Assembly: GCA_937951975.1 (NCBI GenBank)
Contig: CALGAJ010000345.1
Coordinates: 1-42,094 of the forward strand
Length of the DNA: 42,094 nucleotides
Origin: an uncultured Desulfotignum sp.
GTDB lineage: Bacteria > Desulfobacterota > Desulfobacteria > Desulfobacterales > Desulfobacteraceae
Direction of reading: 5' to 3'
Part shown: piece by piece, positions 16,540 through 25,060 of the stretch
How positions within the stretch are numbered: position 1 is the stretch's first letter
Layout of the letters: each line of letters opens with the position of its first letter
The notes under the pieces: generated by a model
Databases searched by the model: none
Seen by the model: the letters and a program-made list of their open reading frames with translations, nothing else
What the model was told of the DNA's origin: nothing
Translations under genes and position numbers: made by a program

Positions 16540-17430
16540 ATGATTGAAGGTATTTTTGTCGAAGGCCTGATTTACGCCATCATGGCCCTGGGGGTGTTTT
16601 TCACCTTCCGGATTCTGGATTTTCCCGACCTGACCGTGGACGGATCGTTTCCCATGGGGGCCGTGATCATGGCCACCAGCCTCCATGCCGGGGTACATCC
16701 TCTGAACGGTCTGGTTCTGGCGTTTTGCGGCGGGATCAGTGCCGGGTTTGTCACGGCAGCCATTCACAACAAGCTCAAGGTGCCTCATCTGCTGGCAGGT
16801 ATTCTCACCATGACCATGCTGTATTCCGTGAACATCCGGATCCTGTCCAACCGGGCCAACCTGCCCCTGCTCCGGGTGGACACCCTCCTGACCCGGGTCC
16901 AGAGCGCGTGTGAGGGGATTCTGTCTCCGGAGATCGCCTCGCTGATCTTTTTCATCCTGGTGGTGCTGGGCCTGAAGCTGGCCCTGGACCTGTTTTTTCT
17001 CACAGACTTAGGTTTGGTGTTCGGGGCGCTTGGCAACAACGAGCAGATGGTCCGGGTCCAGGGTGTGAATCCGGCCACGCTCAAGCTGATCGGTGTGGGG
17101 CTTTCCAACGGCCTGGTGGCGTTGTCCGGCGCGTTTGCCGCTCAGTACCAGGGTTTTGCCGATGTCAACCTGGGCCAGGGCATTGTGGTGTCGGGCCTGG
17201 CCTCGGTCATGCTCGGGGAGTTTCTCATCAAATCCAACCGGATCTGGGCGTTGACCCTCCGGGTGGTGCTGGGGGCGATCCTGTTCAAGGCCATCATGTA
17301 CCTGGGCCGGTACTATGGGTATTATATCAATATGACCCCCAACGACCTGAAGCTGATCACCGGGTTGCTGATCATCATTTCCCTGGCGGTTTCCAATTAT
17401 AAACGTCTCAGAGCAAAGGGGGATGCATGA
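16540..17430 (+). CDS. ABC transporter permease (TrpY-type)
   Basis: Membrane subunit of 296 residues with about eight to nine hydrophobic segments, belonging to the BPD_transp_2 / LivH-like permease family. The segment DFPDLTVDGSFPMGAVI and the cytoplasmic GALGNNEQMVRVQGVNP coupling region are typical of the PF04392-linked importers. It begins 12 bases after the binding-protein stop, and its stop overlaps the ATPase start (ATGA), so all three are one operon. As a single permease gene it would work as a homodimer. It brings the solute captured by the binding protein into the cytoplasm. Confidence 0.9.
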   Translation: MIEGIFVEGLIYAIMALGVFFTFRILDFPDLTVDGSFPMGAVIMATSLHAGVHPLNGLVLAFCGGISAGFVTAAIHNKLKVPHLLAGILTMTMLYSVNIRILSNRANLPLLRVDTLLTRVQSACEGILSPEIASLIFFILVVLGLKLALDLFFLTDLGLVFGALGNNEQMVRVQGVNPATLKLIGVGLSNGLVALSGAFAAQYQGFADVNLGQGIVVSGLASVMLGEFLIKSNRIWALTLRVVLGAILFKAIMYLGRYYGYYINMTPNDLKLITGLLIIISLAVSNYKRLRAKGDA

Positions 17431-18221
17431 TTCAACTGGATGGGATCACCAAGACCTTCAATCCCGGGACCCCGGGGGAGAAAACCGTGATCCGGGACCT
17501 GTCTTTGACCGTGGAACCCGGGGATTTCATCACCATTATCGGCAGCAACGGGGCCGGTAAAACCACGCTGTTCAACCTGATCTCCGGGGCCGTGTTTCCC
17601 AGTGCCGGTGAGATCCGGATCAAGGGACGGAAGGTGACGTTTGAGCCGGAGTACCGCCGGGCCATGCACATCGGCCGGATTTTTCAGGATCCGCTGGCCG
17701 GTACCGCCTCCAACATGACCATTGAAGACAACATGATGATCACGGCCCAAAAAGGGTTCCGGTGGCCCAAAATCAGTCTGAACCGGGGCATGCGCCGGAA
17801 ATTCGCCGGCCAGGTCAAAACCCTGGACATGGGACTGGAGACCCGCATGAAGGTGAATGTCTCCTCGTTGTCCGGCGGCCAGCGCCAGGCGTTGACGTTG
17901 TTGATGACGGTCCTGTCCGGGCCGGATATCCTGCTTCTGGACGAACACACGGCAGCGCTGGACCCCAGCAACGCGGCCATGGTCATGGAGCAGACCCGGC
18001 AGGTCATCCAGGAACGGTCTTTGACCACGCTCATGGTCACCCACAACATGAACCATGCCATTGCATTCGGCAACCGCCTGATCATGATGGATGCCGGAGA
18101 GATCATCGTGGATGTCAGGGGCCAGGAAAAACAGGACCTCACCCGGGAGGCCCTGATTCAGATGTTTGCAGACATCCGGAAAAAAGCGTTTGAAAATGAT
18201 GAGGTGCTGCTGGCCACCTGA
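17427..18221 (+). CDS. ABC transporter ATP-binding protein (TrpZ-type)
   Basis: Nucleotide-binding subunit of 264 residues. Walker A is GSNGAGKTT (Lys45), the ABC signature LSGGQRQ lies about 108 residues further on, and Walker B with the catalytic acidic residue reads ILLLDEHTAALDP. The H-loop histidine is in MVTHNMNHA. The ATGA start overlap with the permease indicates translational coupling. It powers the importer formed with the two preceding genes. The gene converges on the minus-strand phosphatase with only 5 bases between stop codons and no room for a separate terminator. Confidence 0.93.
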   Translation: MIQLDGITKTFNPGTPGEKTVIRDLSLTVEPGDFITIIGSNGAGKTTLFNLISGAVFPSAGEIRIKGRKVTFEPEYRRAMHIGRIFQDPLAGTASNMTIEDNMMITAQKGFRWPKISLNRGMRRKFAGQVKTLDMGLETRMKVNVSSLSGGQRQALTLLMTVLSGPDILLLDEHTAALDPSNAAMVMEQTRQVIQERSLTTLMVTHNMNHAIAFGNRLIMMDAGEIIVDVRGQEKQDLTREALIQMFADIRKKAFENDEVLLAT

Positions 18222-18226
18222 GTTGG

Positions 18227-20128
18227 TTACCCCCTTCGAAATGCCAGCATGGTGATATCATCCGACTGTTCGGCGCCACGGGTGTAATCTGCCAGGGCTT
18301 TGCGCATGGCTTCCACCATGCCGTTGCAGTCAAGATCCCGGTATTTTTCAATCTGCGCCCGTGTCCAGGCATCGCCGGACAATGCGTTTTCAGGATTCAT
18401 GGCTTCGGTCACTCCGTCCGTATAGATGAATATCGCGTCCCCCGGTGCAAAGAACAACTCGCCCTCACCGAAAGTGAAATCCGGCATGCCGCCCACCACC
18501 ACTCCTTTGACGGTCGGCGGTGCCATGGCTGGTTTGCCGGCATGCAGCAGAAAAGGCGGGTTGTGCCCGCCGTTGGCGTAGACACAATGTCCGGTGGTCA
18601 GGTTGATCCGGGCGCAGAACAGGGTCACGAACATACAGGAGTCATTGTCCCGGACCAGCTCCCGGTTCAGCCGCGTCATGGTGGCTGCCGGACTGTGTTC
18701 CTCCTGCCAGATCGAGCGCAGGAACGTGCGGGTGACCGCCATGAACAGAGCGGCCGGCACGCCTTTGCCGGAGACATCTCCCACGACCAGACAGAGTTCA
18801 TCTTCATCGATCATATAGAAATCGTAAAAATCACCGCCGATCTCCCGGGCCGGTTCGAGAATCGCGTAAATCTCCATGTCGTTCCGGTTGGGAAACGGCG
18901 GAAACGTATGGGGCACCAGGCTCATCTGGATATCTCTGGCAATCTGCATTTCACTTTCAATCCGCTCCTTGGCTGCGGTGGTTTGTGCCAGATCGATCAT
19001 GTAGCGCTTGAGATCGTTGCGCATGGATTCAAACGCATTGGCCAGTCCCGCCACCTCATCTTTGCCGGTGACAACCGGTAAAGAGACGTCAAGATTCCCC
19101 GTGGCCAGGGTGCGGGCGCCGGCTTCCAACTGTTGCAAAGGACGGGATATGGAGCGGGCAATCAATAATGATAACATCAGCAGCAGGGCAAACCCGGCTG
19201 CGCCGAAAAACAGGGTATTGCGGCTGAAATCAAAGACCACCCCCAGCAATTCATTTTCAGGAAACACCAGCCCCACGGACCATCCCGTGCTGGGCACGGG
19301 CGAAAAAGCCAGCCAGGCCGGTTTTGTATCCGTCAATCCGTCAAAGAACACAAACCCTGTTTCACCCTGGATCATCCGTTGACCGATTCTGCGCAGATTT
19401 TCCGAGCCACGCGCCTCGGCCAGACTGAAAATACTTTCATTCATGATCAAATCCCCGGCCGGATGAGAAATAATCACGCCTGTGGCGGACACGAGAAACG
19501 CATATCCGGAGCGGCCCACGGGTAACTGTGCCAGCATTTCCCGCAACCATTCCAAAGAGACATCACTTGTAATCACACCGGTGAATTCATCCTCAGCATC
19601 CCATACCGGCGCGGCCCGGGTGACCATGAGGGCATTGCCCCCGCCTTCATCAAAATACGGCTCCGTCCAGATCATGCGTTTCAGGTCCCGGGGCAGGGCA
19701 AACCAGTCCCATACATCATACTGGTACCCTTCCTCGTTTAAATCACCGCGCAAAAGCTTTTGGGCCGGCGGTGCGGCGCGCCATACATAAGGGGCTTCAC
19801 CTTTGGGCCAGGGCGCAATGGCTGCGCCGAATATTTCCGGATTATCCGCCACCAGGTTTTCCAGCAGGTCGTACTGTTGTGCGACAGTATGCTCGTTTTC
19901 CGTCAACATGAAGGCAGCCGATTGTACCACCTTTTCCACGGCATACCCTGTCACCTCAATGCGGAAGGCAGTGGCCCGGGCCAGATGGTTGGATTTTTGC
20001 TGCAGTTCCTCCAGCAGGAGACCCCGGGCGGAAACGTAATTATATCCGATCACCGTCCCCAGTATGCCGCCGGCACCGATAATGATCATCAGGGCCATGC
20101 GCGGTGCAATGCGTATCTTACGGAACAT
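18227..20128 (-). CDS. Membrane sensor phosphatase: Cache-HAMP-PP2C (SpoIIE/RsbU type)
   Basis: A 633-residue signalling protein. ATG 20128 is preferred because GAGGAG lies 7 bases upstream. A first membrane helix (MALMIIIGAGGILGTVIGYN) is followed by a periplasmic ligand-binding region of dCache character (YVWRAAPPAQ, GVITSDVSLEWL, GYAFLVSATGVIISHP), a second helix near 290-310, a HAMP linker (SISRPLQQLEAGARTLATG) and a C-terminal PP2C domain with metal-binding residues in IGGDFYDF, GDVSGKGVPAALFM, IYTDGVTEA and SDDITML. Such phosphatases usually dephosphorylate anti-anti-sigma proteins or other phosphoproteins. It overlaps the preceding binding-protein gene by 11 bases. No RsbW- or STAS-type partner is present in the window. 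Confidence 0.9.
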   Translation of the reverse strand: MFRKIRIAPRMALMIIIGAGGILGTVIGYNYVSARGLLLEELQQKSNHLARATAFRIEVTGYAVEKVVQSAAFMLTENEHTVAQQYDLLENLVADNPEIFGAAIAPWPKGEAPYVWRAAPPAQKLLRGDLNEEGYQYDVWDWFALPRDLKRMIWTEPYFDEGGGNALMVTRAAPVWDAEDEFTGVITSDVSLEWLREMLAQLPVGRSGYAFLVSATGVIISHPAGDLIMNESIFSLAEARGSENLRRIGQRMIQGETGFVFFDGLTDTKPAWLAFSPVPSTGWSVGLVFPENELLGVVFDFSRNTLFFGAAGFALLLMLSLLIARSISRPLQQLEAGARTLATGNLDVSLPVVTGKDEVAGLANAFESMRNDLKRYMIDLAQTTAAKERIESEMQIARDIQMSLVPHTFPPFPNRNDMEIYAILEPAREIGGDFYDFYMIDEDELCLVVGDVSGKGVPAALFMAVTRTFLRSIWQEEHSPAATMTRLNRELVRDNDSCMFVTLFCARINLTTGHCVYANGGHNPPFLLHAGKPAMAPPTVKGVVVGGMPDFTFGEGELFFAPGDAIFIYTDGVTEAMNPENALSGDAWTRAQIEKYRDLDCNGMVEAMRKALADYTRGAEQSDDITMLAFRRG

Positions 20129-21116
20129 GGACAAACTCCTCAAAAGACGGGGCGTCCGTGATCATTTGATGCGCCATCAACAGATCAACGGACCGGGAAT
20201 AATCCTCTTTGGAGAGGCGCCCAACCGTCCAGTCGCCGACGTACTCGGGAAAGATCGAGGACAGCACGACGGTCAGCATCCAGCGCATGTGCGGCCGATT
20301 GGCCGGTACTTTGGTCCCCCGGGCGTATTGCATCACAATATCAAGGGTTTCTTCCGGATGGGCTGCCGCATATTTCCAGCCTTCAAGGGAGGCAGCGGCC
20401 ATGGCCCGGCAGGCGGCCGGACGGTTTTCAAGGGTTTTTTGTAAACAATAGATGCCATCTTCCGGAAAAGGCGTATCAATGGATGCCAGGGAAAAAACCA
20501 TCAATTCCTCCATGTCGATGCCGGCCTGAAACATCATGTGATATTCGTTGTAGTACATGGCCGTACATGCAACCACGCCGCGCTGTAAAAACAGGTTGAT
20601 GGAATAATTCTGCTGGATGATCTGAGGCTGAATGTCATGGGCCTGGAAAAACGCCATAAACGGCGGACGGAACTGTCCCTGCCATACCCCCACTCGGCGC
20701 CCGTCAAGATCATGAACGCCGGCAACGCCGCTGTCTTTCCAGACGATCAGAACCATATTCGACCGATTGATGATCTGGGCGATATTGCGGACAAAAATCC
20801 CGTTTGATACGTCCTTCAAGGCGGACGCCAGCCAGCGGGTGGCAAAATCCGCGCGGCCGTCACGCAGATATTCGCCCTGATCCCGGTCCGGTCCGCCACG
20901 CAGAATGGTCACATCCAGGCCATGGTCCGCATAGATGCCTTTTTCCAGTGCCATGTAATATCCGGCGAACTGGGCCTGATGGGTCCACTGGAGCATCAGT
21001 GTGACCGGTATCTTTGCTGAAGTATCTAAAGCAACGTTTTCTGCCGCACGAGCCATCGGCAGAATAAAAATCATTGCCGCGGCAACCCAGCAACACAAAA
21101 TTCTGGTAATAATCAT
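20118..21116 (-). CDS. NMT1/THI5-like periplasmic substrate-binding protein
   Basis: Periplasmic binding protein of the NMT1/THI5 (SsuA/TauA-like) family. The fold signature is VTLMLQWTHQAQFAGYYMAL, then GLDVTILRGGPD and a lobe with VWKDSGVAGVHDLDGRRVGVW. ATG 21116 gives 332 residues and starts directly at a signal peptide (MIITRILCCWVAAAMIFILP, cleavage near ARA-A). Upstream starts at 21155 (ATG) and 21182 (TTG) only add a hydrophilic extension. The family typically binds pyrimidine precursors, sulfonates or nitrate. No ABC permease or ATPase accompanies it; instead it overlaps a transmembrane PP2C phosphatase, suggesting it presents a ligand to that sensor. Confidence 0.84.
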   Translation of the reverse strand: MIITRILCCWVAAAMIFILPMARAAENVALDTSAKIPVTLMLQWTHQAQFAGYYMALEKGIYADHGLDVTILRGGPDRDQGEYLRDGRADFATRWLASALKDVSNGIFVRNIAQIINRSNMVLIVWKDSGVAGVHDLDGRRVGVWQGQFRPPFMAFFQAHDIQPQIIQQNYSINLFLQRGVVACTAMYYNEYHMMFQAGIDMEELMVFSLASIDTPFPEDGIYCLQKTLENRPAACRAMAAASLEGWKYAAAHPEETLDIVMQYARGTKVPANRPHMRWMLTVVLSSIFPEYVGDWTVGRLSKEDYSRSVDLLMAHQMITDAPSFEEFVHVP

Positions 21117-21359
21117 TGTCTCAAAAACCGCCCTGACGCTATTGTTTAATCCCATTATATTGACCCCGGCTATGCGGGCCAAAACAAATAGTTAACAGAC
21201 TGAATGTAAAAATCAAGCATATTATTTAATCATACCCGCAGGTGCCGCCACACACGGCTGATCCGCCGGAGCAAAAACGGACATTGATTTTTTCCGGTTT
21301 CATGAGGTATACACAAGGGGGTGTTCAAAAAATATCAATCCCCCGGGAAAGGAGTGCCC

Positions 21360-22025
21360 ATGTCCGCCAGTCTGTCCGCCACCTATTTTATCGACAAGGA
21401 TCATCCGGATATCATTGCATTTTCAAATAAACATGCCGGGACCGGTACCACCGACAAAGAAAGGGCTGTCAGCCTGTATTACGCGGTGCGGGATTTGATC
21501 CGGTACAACCCTTACAGCATTGAACCGGTGAAAGACAGCATGAAAGCCAGTGCGGTTCTGGCGAAAAAACAAGGGTATTGCGTGGCCAAGGCCGTGCTGC
21601 TGGCCGCCTGTCTTCGAAGTCAGCGGATTCCGGCCCGGCTGGGGTTTGCCGATGTGAAAAACCATCTGAACACCGAGCGGCTCAAGGCGTTGATGCAAAC
21701 CGATCTGTTTGTGTGGCACGGGTTTACGGAAATTCATCTGGACGGCAAATGGGTCAAGGCCACCCCGGCATTTAATTTAAGCCTGTGCGAAGCGTTCAAT
21801 GTCAAGCCTCTGGAATTTGACGGGACCTGTGATTCCATTTTTCATCCCTTTGACAATTTGGGCAACCGGCACATGGAATATGTGACCGAACACGGCAGTT
21901 TTGATGACCTGCCCTGGGACCGGGCCCTGGCCGCCATGAAACAGGCCTATCCCAGGTATTTTGAGGTCTATGAACGGGAAAAAGGGGATTTCAGAGCGGA
22001 AGCGCTCCGGGAAAACAAGGGGTAG
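21360..22025 (+). CDS. Transglutaminase-like cysteine protease-fold protein
   Basis: A 221-residue protein with the transglutaminase-core triad: cysteine in KKQGYCVAKAVLLAA, histidine in VWHGFTEIHLDG and aspartate in the following LDGKWVKATP strand. AAAGGAG just upstream supports ATG 21360 rather than the earlier in-frame starts. The N-terminus has the usual helical DKERAVSLYYAVRDLIRYNP segment. No signal peptide is visible, so it probably acts in the cytoplasm as a protease, peptidase or amidase. It stands alone, with a palindrome 18 bases after its stop, facing the methyltransferase gene. Confidence 0.85.
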   Translation: MSASLSATYFIDKDHPDIIAFSNKHAGTGTTDKERAVSLYYAVRDLIRYNPYSIEPVKDSMKASAVLAKKQGYCVAKAVLLAACLRSQRIPARLGFADVKNHLNTERLKALMQTDLFVWHGFTEIHLDGKWVKATPAFNLSLCEAFNVKPLEFDGTCDSIFHPFDNLGNRHMEYVTEHGSFDDLPWDRALAAMKQAYPRYFEVYEREKGDFRAEALRENKG

Positions 22026-22042
22026 GGATCGGGTGTCAGGTG

Positions 22043-22078
22043 CCGGGTATCAGGTATGGAAAAATACCTGATACCCGG
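22043..22078. repeat. Perfect 15-bp inverted repeat between convergent genes
   Basis: CCGGGTATCAGGTAT (22043-22057) and its reverse complement (22064-22078) enclose the loop GGAAAA. Just upstream, GGGTGTCAGGT (22031-22041) is an imperfect extra copy of the same GTATCAGGT core, which makes the site look like a mobile or multicopy intergenic palindrome. It would also act as a strong RNA hairpin, but neither side has a proper T run, so a bidirectional terminator is only a possibility. Confidence 0.7.
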
Positions 22079-22086
22079 GATGAGAT

Positions 22087-23160
22087 CTATCCGTTCTGCC
22101 GGGCCCGGATTTTTTCAGACACAGCCCTGGTGAGTTCCAGCACCCTTGTGGCGGATGCCGGGTCCAGAGACCCGGTGCCGCAACTGGGGGTCACAAAGGA
22201 CTGGGCTAGGACCTTTTCTTCGGGGATGCCAAGGGCAGCGACCTGCCGGATCTGGCCGGCCAGTTTTTCAGTCAATCCCTCACTGGTCTGTTGCGCGATC
22301 AGGTCGGCATCTCCTGTGGGCACAATGCCCCAGGCCAGGATACCGCCTTTGCCCAGAAACGTTTTGATGGCCTGGGGATATAAAATAAAATTGTCAAAAT
22401 AGGAAAACGCATCAAAGGAGATGATGTCGATGGTGCTGTCCAGCAGCAGGTCCCATTCGGTGTTGGCGCACACATGAACCCCGGTCAGACCGTTTTCCGC
22501 ATGGATCTCCTGGGCGATTTCATCGATGCAGCCCTGGACATCGGCCCGGGTGATGGTGATGTAGGCCGAGGTGCCGAATCCGGCCAGAGCCGGTTCATCC
22601 AGAAAAACAATGGGGGTGGCGCCCCGTTTGGCAAACTCTTTTGCCTGCCATTTCGCATTCATGGCCAGGCGTTTCACAGCCGCATCCCGCAACTGGTCAT
22701 TGTAGAAAATATCGCGCTCCGCCTCATCCTTGACTGCGGTGCAGAAGGTGACAGGCCCGGTGACCTGGCCTTTGAGCGCGGCAAACCGGCCGGGATCTCT
22801 GTCCACCCGTTCCAGAAAATGGAAAAATCCCTTGCCGGTCAAAGGGGTGAACGCGAACCGGGATGCCTGAAAATCCGCATCCGGTTCGGATAAGGAAAGA
22901 TAGTCTTCAAAAAACTGGACAAATGCTTCGTCGAATTTCGGGTCTTTGGTGTCGATAAACCAGGTGTCTTTTTTTTCCGCCACACCCGGAAGTCCGTACA
23001 TGAATTGCCGGACCATTCCTTCTTCCTTGAATTTGGGCAGCTGGACCCACAGAGGCACCTCCGGGGTGTGGGCAAACACCAGATCCAGAGCGTTGGCGTG
23101 ATCTTCCAGCGGCAGGCTGCCGATGAGAAGGGGAAGTCCGTTGGGGGTAAAACTAGGCAT
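22087..23160 (-). CDS. Short MetE-like (core) methionine synthase / methyltransferase
   Basis: A 357-residue protein of the cobalamin-independent methionine synthase C-terminal / UROD-like fold, half the size of MetE (about 750). The zinc ligands of MetE appear to be kept: HVCANTEW (His and Cys) and PSCGTGSLDP (Cys). The N-terminal MetE half, which helps bind methyltetrahydrofolate polyglutamate, is absent. It likely transfers a methyl group to homocysteine or another thiol; the donor could be a corrinoid or folate-independent source, as proposed for short core-MetE families in anaerobes. AAAGGAG stands before the ATG. It follows the universal stress gene at 96 bases on the same strand. Confidence 0.8.
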   Translation of the reverse strand: MPSFTPNGLPLLIGSLPLEDHANALDLVFAHTPEVPLWVQLPKFKEEGMVRQFMYGLPGVAEKKDTWFIDTKDPKFDEAFVQFFEDYLSLSEPDADFQASRFAFTPLTGKGFFHFLERVDRDPGRFAALKGQVTGPVTFCTAVKDEAERDIFYNDQLRDAAVKRLAMNAKWQAKEFAKRGATPIVFLDEPALAGFGTSAYITITRADVQGCIDEIAQEIHAENGLTGVHVCANTEWDLLLDSTIDIISFDAFSYFDNFILYPQAIKTFLGKGGILAWGIVPTGDADLIAQQTSEGLTEKLAGQIRQVAALGIPEEKVLAQSFVTPSCGTGSLDPASATRVLELTRAVSEKIRARQNG

Positions 23161-23256
23161 GATATAACTCCTTTAGATATACATATATGTTCATTCGTTG
23201 TTATGTTTTCTGTGCAGATATATCATGCCTGGCGCAAAAATAACATGTTTTTTTAT

Positions 23257-24249
23257 TCAGGTGTCCGTATCGGTCTGCCGGACCGCCAGCACCGGGCAGT
23301 CGGATCGGCTGATCACCCGGTCCGTGGTGGATCCCACCAGAAATTTTTCCAGCAGGCTGTGGCCCCTGACCCCTAAAACGATTAAGTCCACCTGATTTTT
23401 TTGGGCAAATGTCAGCAGTTCCTGGTACGGTTCTCCCTGCAGTACGGCGGTCACAGGTGTGCACCAGTGCCGGCTTTCTTCGGGCACCATCCGGGCCAGC
23501 TGCCGTTCCAGCCTTTTCCGCAGCGCGTCATTGCGCTGTTCATCCGGGTCATTGGCCTGCCGGGTGAGGCCCAGGTAATCCGACCGGTTCCAGCCCAGGT
23601 AGTCGCCTTCCTGAACCTTGATATAGTCGGCACTGGAAAATTCCACATGTTCCGTGGGCCGGACCACATGGGCCAGATACAGCTGGGTTTCAAACTCCTG
23701 GGCCAGACTCAGGCCGTACTGAAACGCCAGACTGGAATCCGGGGAAAAATCGCATCCCACCAAAATCCGGTTCAACAGTTTTTTCCGATCTCCGGGCAGG
23801 ACATCCGGCTCGGCTTTGCCGTGAAGGACCAGCACGGGACAGGACAGGGTTTTCACCAGCCGGTCCGTGACCGATCCCACCAGAAACCGTTTCACGCCGG
23901 ATCCGCCGTGGGTGGCGGCCACCACCATGTCCGCGCCGGTCTCTTCCGCAATCCGGGCGAGTTCATCGGCCGGATGCCCTGTGGTGACCAGGGTGTCACA
24001 GTCCATGTCCAGGGTTTTGGCAATGTCTTCCAGCCGGGATGCGGCATCCTGCCGCCGTTCCGCCTCGATTTTCTCAGACGCGATATACGCCTGGCCGGCA
24101 GAGGACATCAGCACCATGTTGGTTACCACATGGCACACGGTGAGATGCGCCTCAAATTCTCTGGCCAGGGCCTGGCCGTAGGACAGGGTCAGATTGGTGA
24201 ATTCACTGAAATCTACGGCGCACAGGATTTTCTTGGGTATGATTCTCAT
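23257..24249 (-). CDS. Tandem universal stress protein (two UspA domains)
   Basis: Two UspA-type domains in a row, 330 residues. Domain 1 begins KKILCAVDFSEFTNLTL and has the nucleotide-binding tail THGGSGVKRFLVGSVTDRL. Domain 2 begins NRILVGCDFSPDSSLAF and ends GVRGHSLLEKFLVGSTTDRV. Both keep the G-x2-G-x9-G-S/T ATP-binding pattern. Cytoplasmic, probably ATP-binding, induced in stress or energy limitation in related bacteria. AAGGAGGCTGTC precedes the ATG. It lies 16 bases after the DUF4412-like gene, in the same orientation, and is likely cotranscribed with it. Confidence 0.93.
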   Translation of the reverse strand: MRIIPKKILCAVDFSEFTNLTLSYGQALAREFEAHLTVCHVVTNMVLMSSAGQAYIASEKIEAERRQDAASRLEDIAKTLDMDCDTLVTTGHPADELARIAEETGADMVVAATHGGSGVKRFLVGSVTDRLVKTLSCPVLVLHGKAEPDVLPGDRKKLLNRILVGCDFSPDSSLAFQYGLSLAQEFETQLYLAHVVRPTEHVEFSSADYIKVQEGDYLGWNRSDYLGLTRQANDPDEQRNDALRKRLERQLARMVPEESRHWCTPVTAVLQGEPYQELLTFAQKNQVDLIVLGVRGHSLLEKFLVGSTTDRVISRSDCPVLAVRQTDTDT

Positions 24250-24265
24250 GACAGCCTCCTTGGTG

Positions 24266-24982
24266 TTATTCCTGTTGCATGTTTTTCATCATGTCCTGTA
24301 CCTGTTTCATCATTTCATCCATCTGTTCCGCCGACGGCATCTGACCCTCGGAAAACTGTCCCATGGCAGGCATCCCCATGGCCTGTTCCATGGTGGCGGA
24401 TCTGGTATAACCGTCCGGTATGTCGAACAGATGTTCCGGCTGGTTGCCGGTTTTGATGTTTTTCACATGACTTTGAACCCTGCCGACCGGGGAAGGCATC
24501 AAGGTTTCCGTTTTCAAAGGATATTGGAGTTTCCGGGAAAGCCAGATTTTGACGGGTGCGGTTTCCCCGGTCTCTTCATCCACTTCAATGGCGCCTTCAT
24601 AGATATCACAGGCAAACCCTTCAATGGATTCGGTTCCGGTTTTTTCAAGATCATTCTCCTTTGCCCAGGCGTCGAAATCGGACACCCCGGCCATGGGATC
24701 TTCTGTGTCAAGATCGGTCACATCCGACACATGGTATTTCTTTGTGCCGGAAAAGAGCTGATACATCTGTGGGTATTTTATGATGTTGATCATTCCCATC
24801 ATTTCGGTGCGGGTCACTTCTGAGTTTTTGAAATACAGCTTTCCGGTGACATTGCCGGAATCCATTTCAGTGACAATATCCGCTGAAAACGATTCAGCAT
24901 GGACCGGTGCGGCACAGACGGCAAATGACCCTGTAAGCGTCAGGAAAGTGAGGCACATGATGAGCACGGCTTTTTTGAACAT
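24266..24982 (-). CDS. Exported DUF4412-like protein
   Basis: A 238-residue secreted protein. ATG 24982 is chosen because AAAGGAG lies just upstream and the product starts with a clean signal peptide (MFKKAVLIMCLTFLTLTG, cleavage after VHA). The body is a beta-rich domain (ADIVTEMDSGNVTGKLYFKN, PVKIWLSRKLQYPLKTETL) resembling the LolA/LolB-like DUF4412 proteins. The C-terminus is a Met/Gln/Glu-rich helix (MDEMMKQVQDMMKNMQQE). It is likely periplasmic and may bind a lipid or a protein, but the sequence shows no catalytic site. Function unknown. Confidence 0.75.
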   Translation of the reverse strand: MFKKAVLIMCLTFLTLTGSFAVCAAPVHAESFSADIVTEMDSGNVTGKLYFKNSEVTRTEMMGMINIIKYPQMYQLFSGTKKYHVSDVTDLDTEDPMAGVSDFDAWAKENDLEKTGTESIEGFACDIYEGAIEVDEETGETAPVKIWLSRKLQYPLKTETLMPSPVGRVQSHVKNIKTGNQPEHLFDIPDGYTRSATMEQAMGMPAMGQFSEGQMPSAEQMDEMMKQVQDMMKNMQQE

Positions 24983-25060
24983 GGGAATCTCCTTTTCAAT
25001 TTGGGTTGTTATCAACCAAGAGTATACCGTTTTTTATTCACCCGGCAAAGGGAATATGTG

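Noticed and set aside
15382..16788. Minus-strand open frame of 468 codons
   Set aside because: Antisense to the binding protein and permease, which have clear family motifs on the plus strand.
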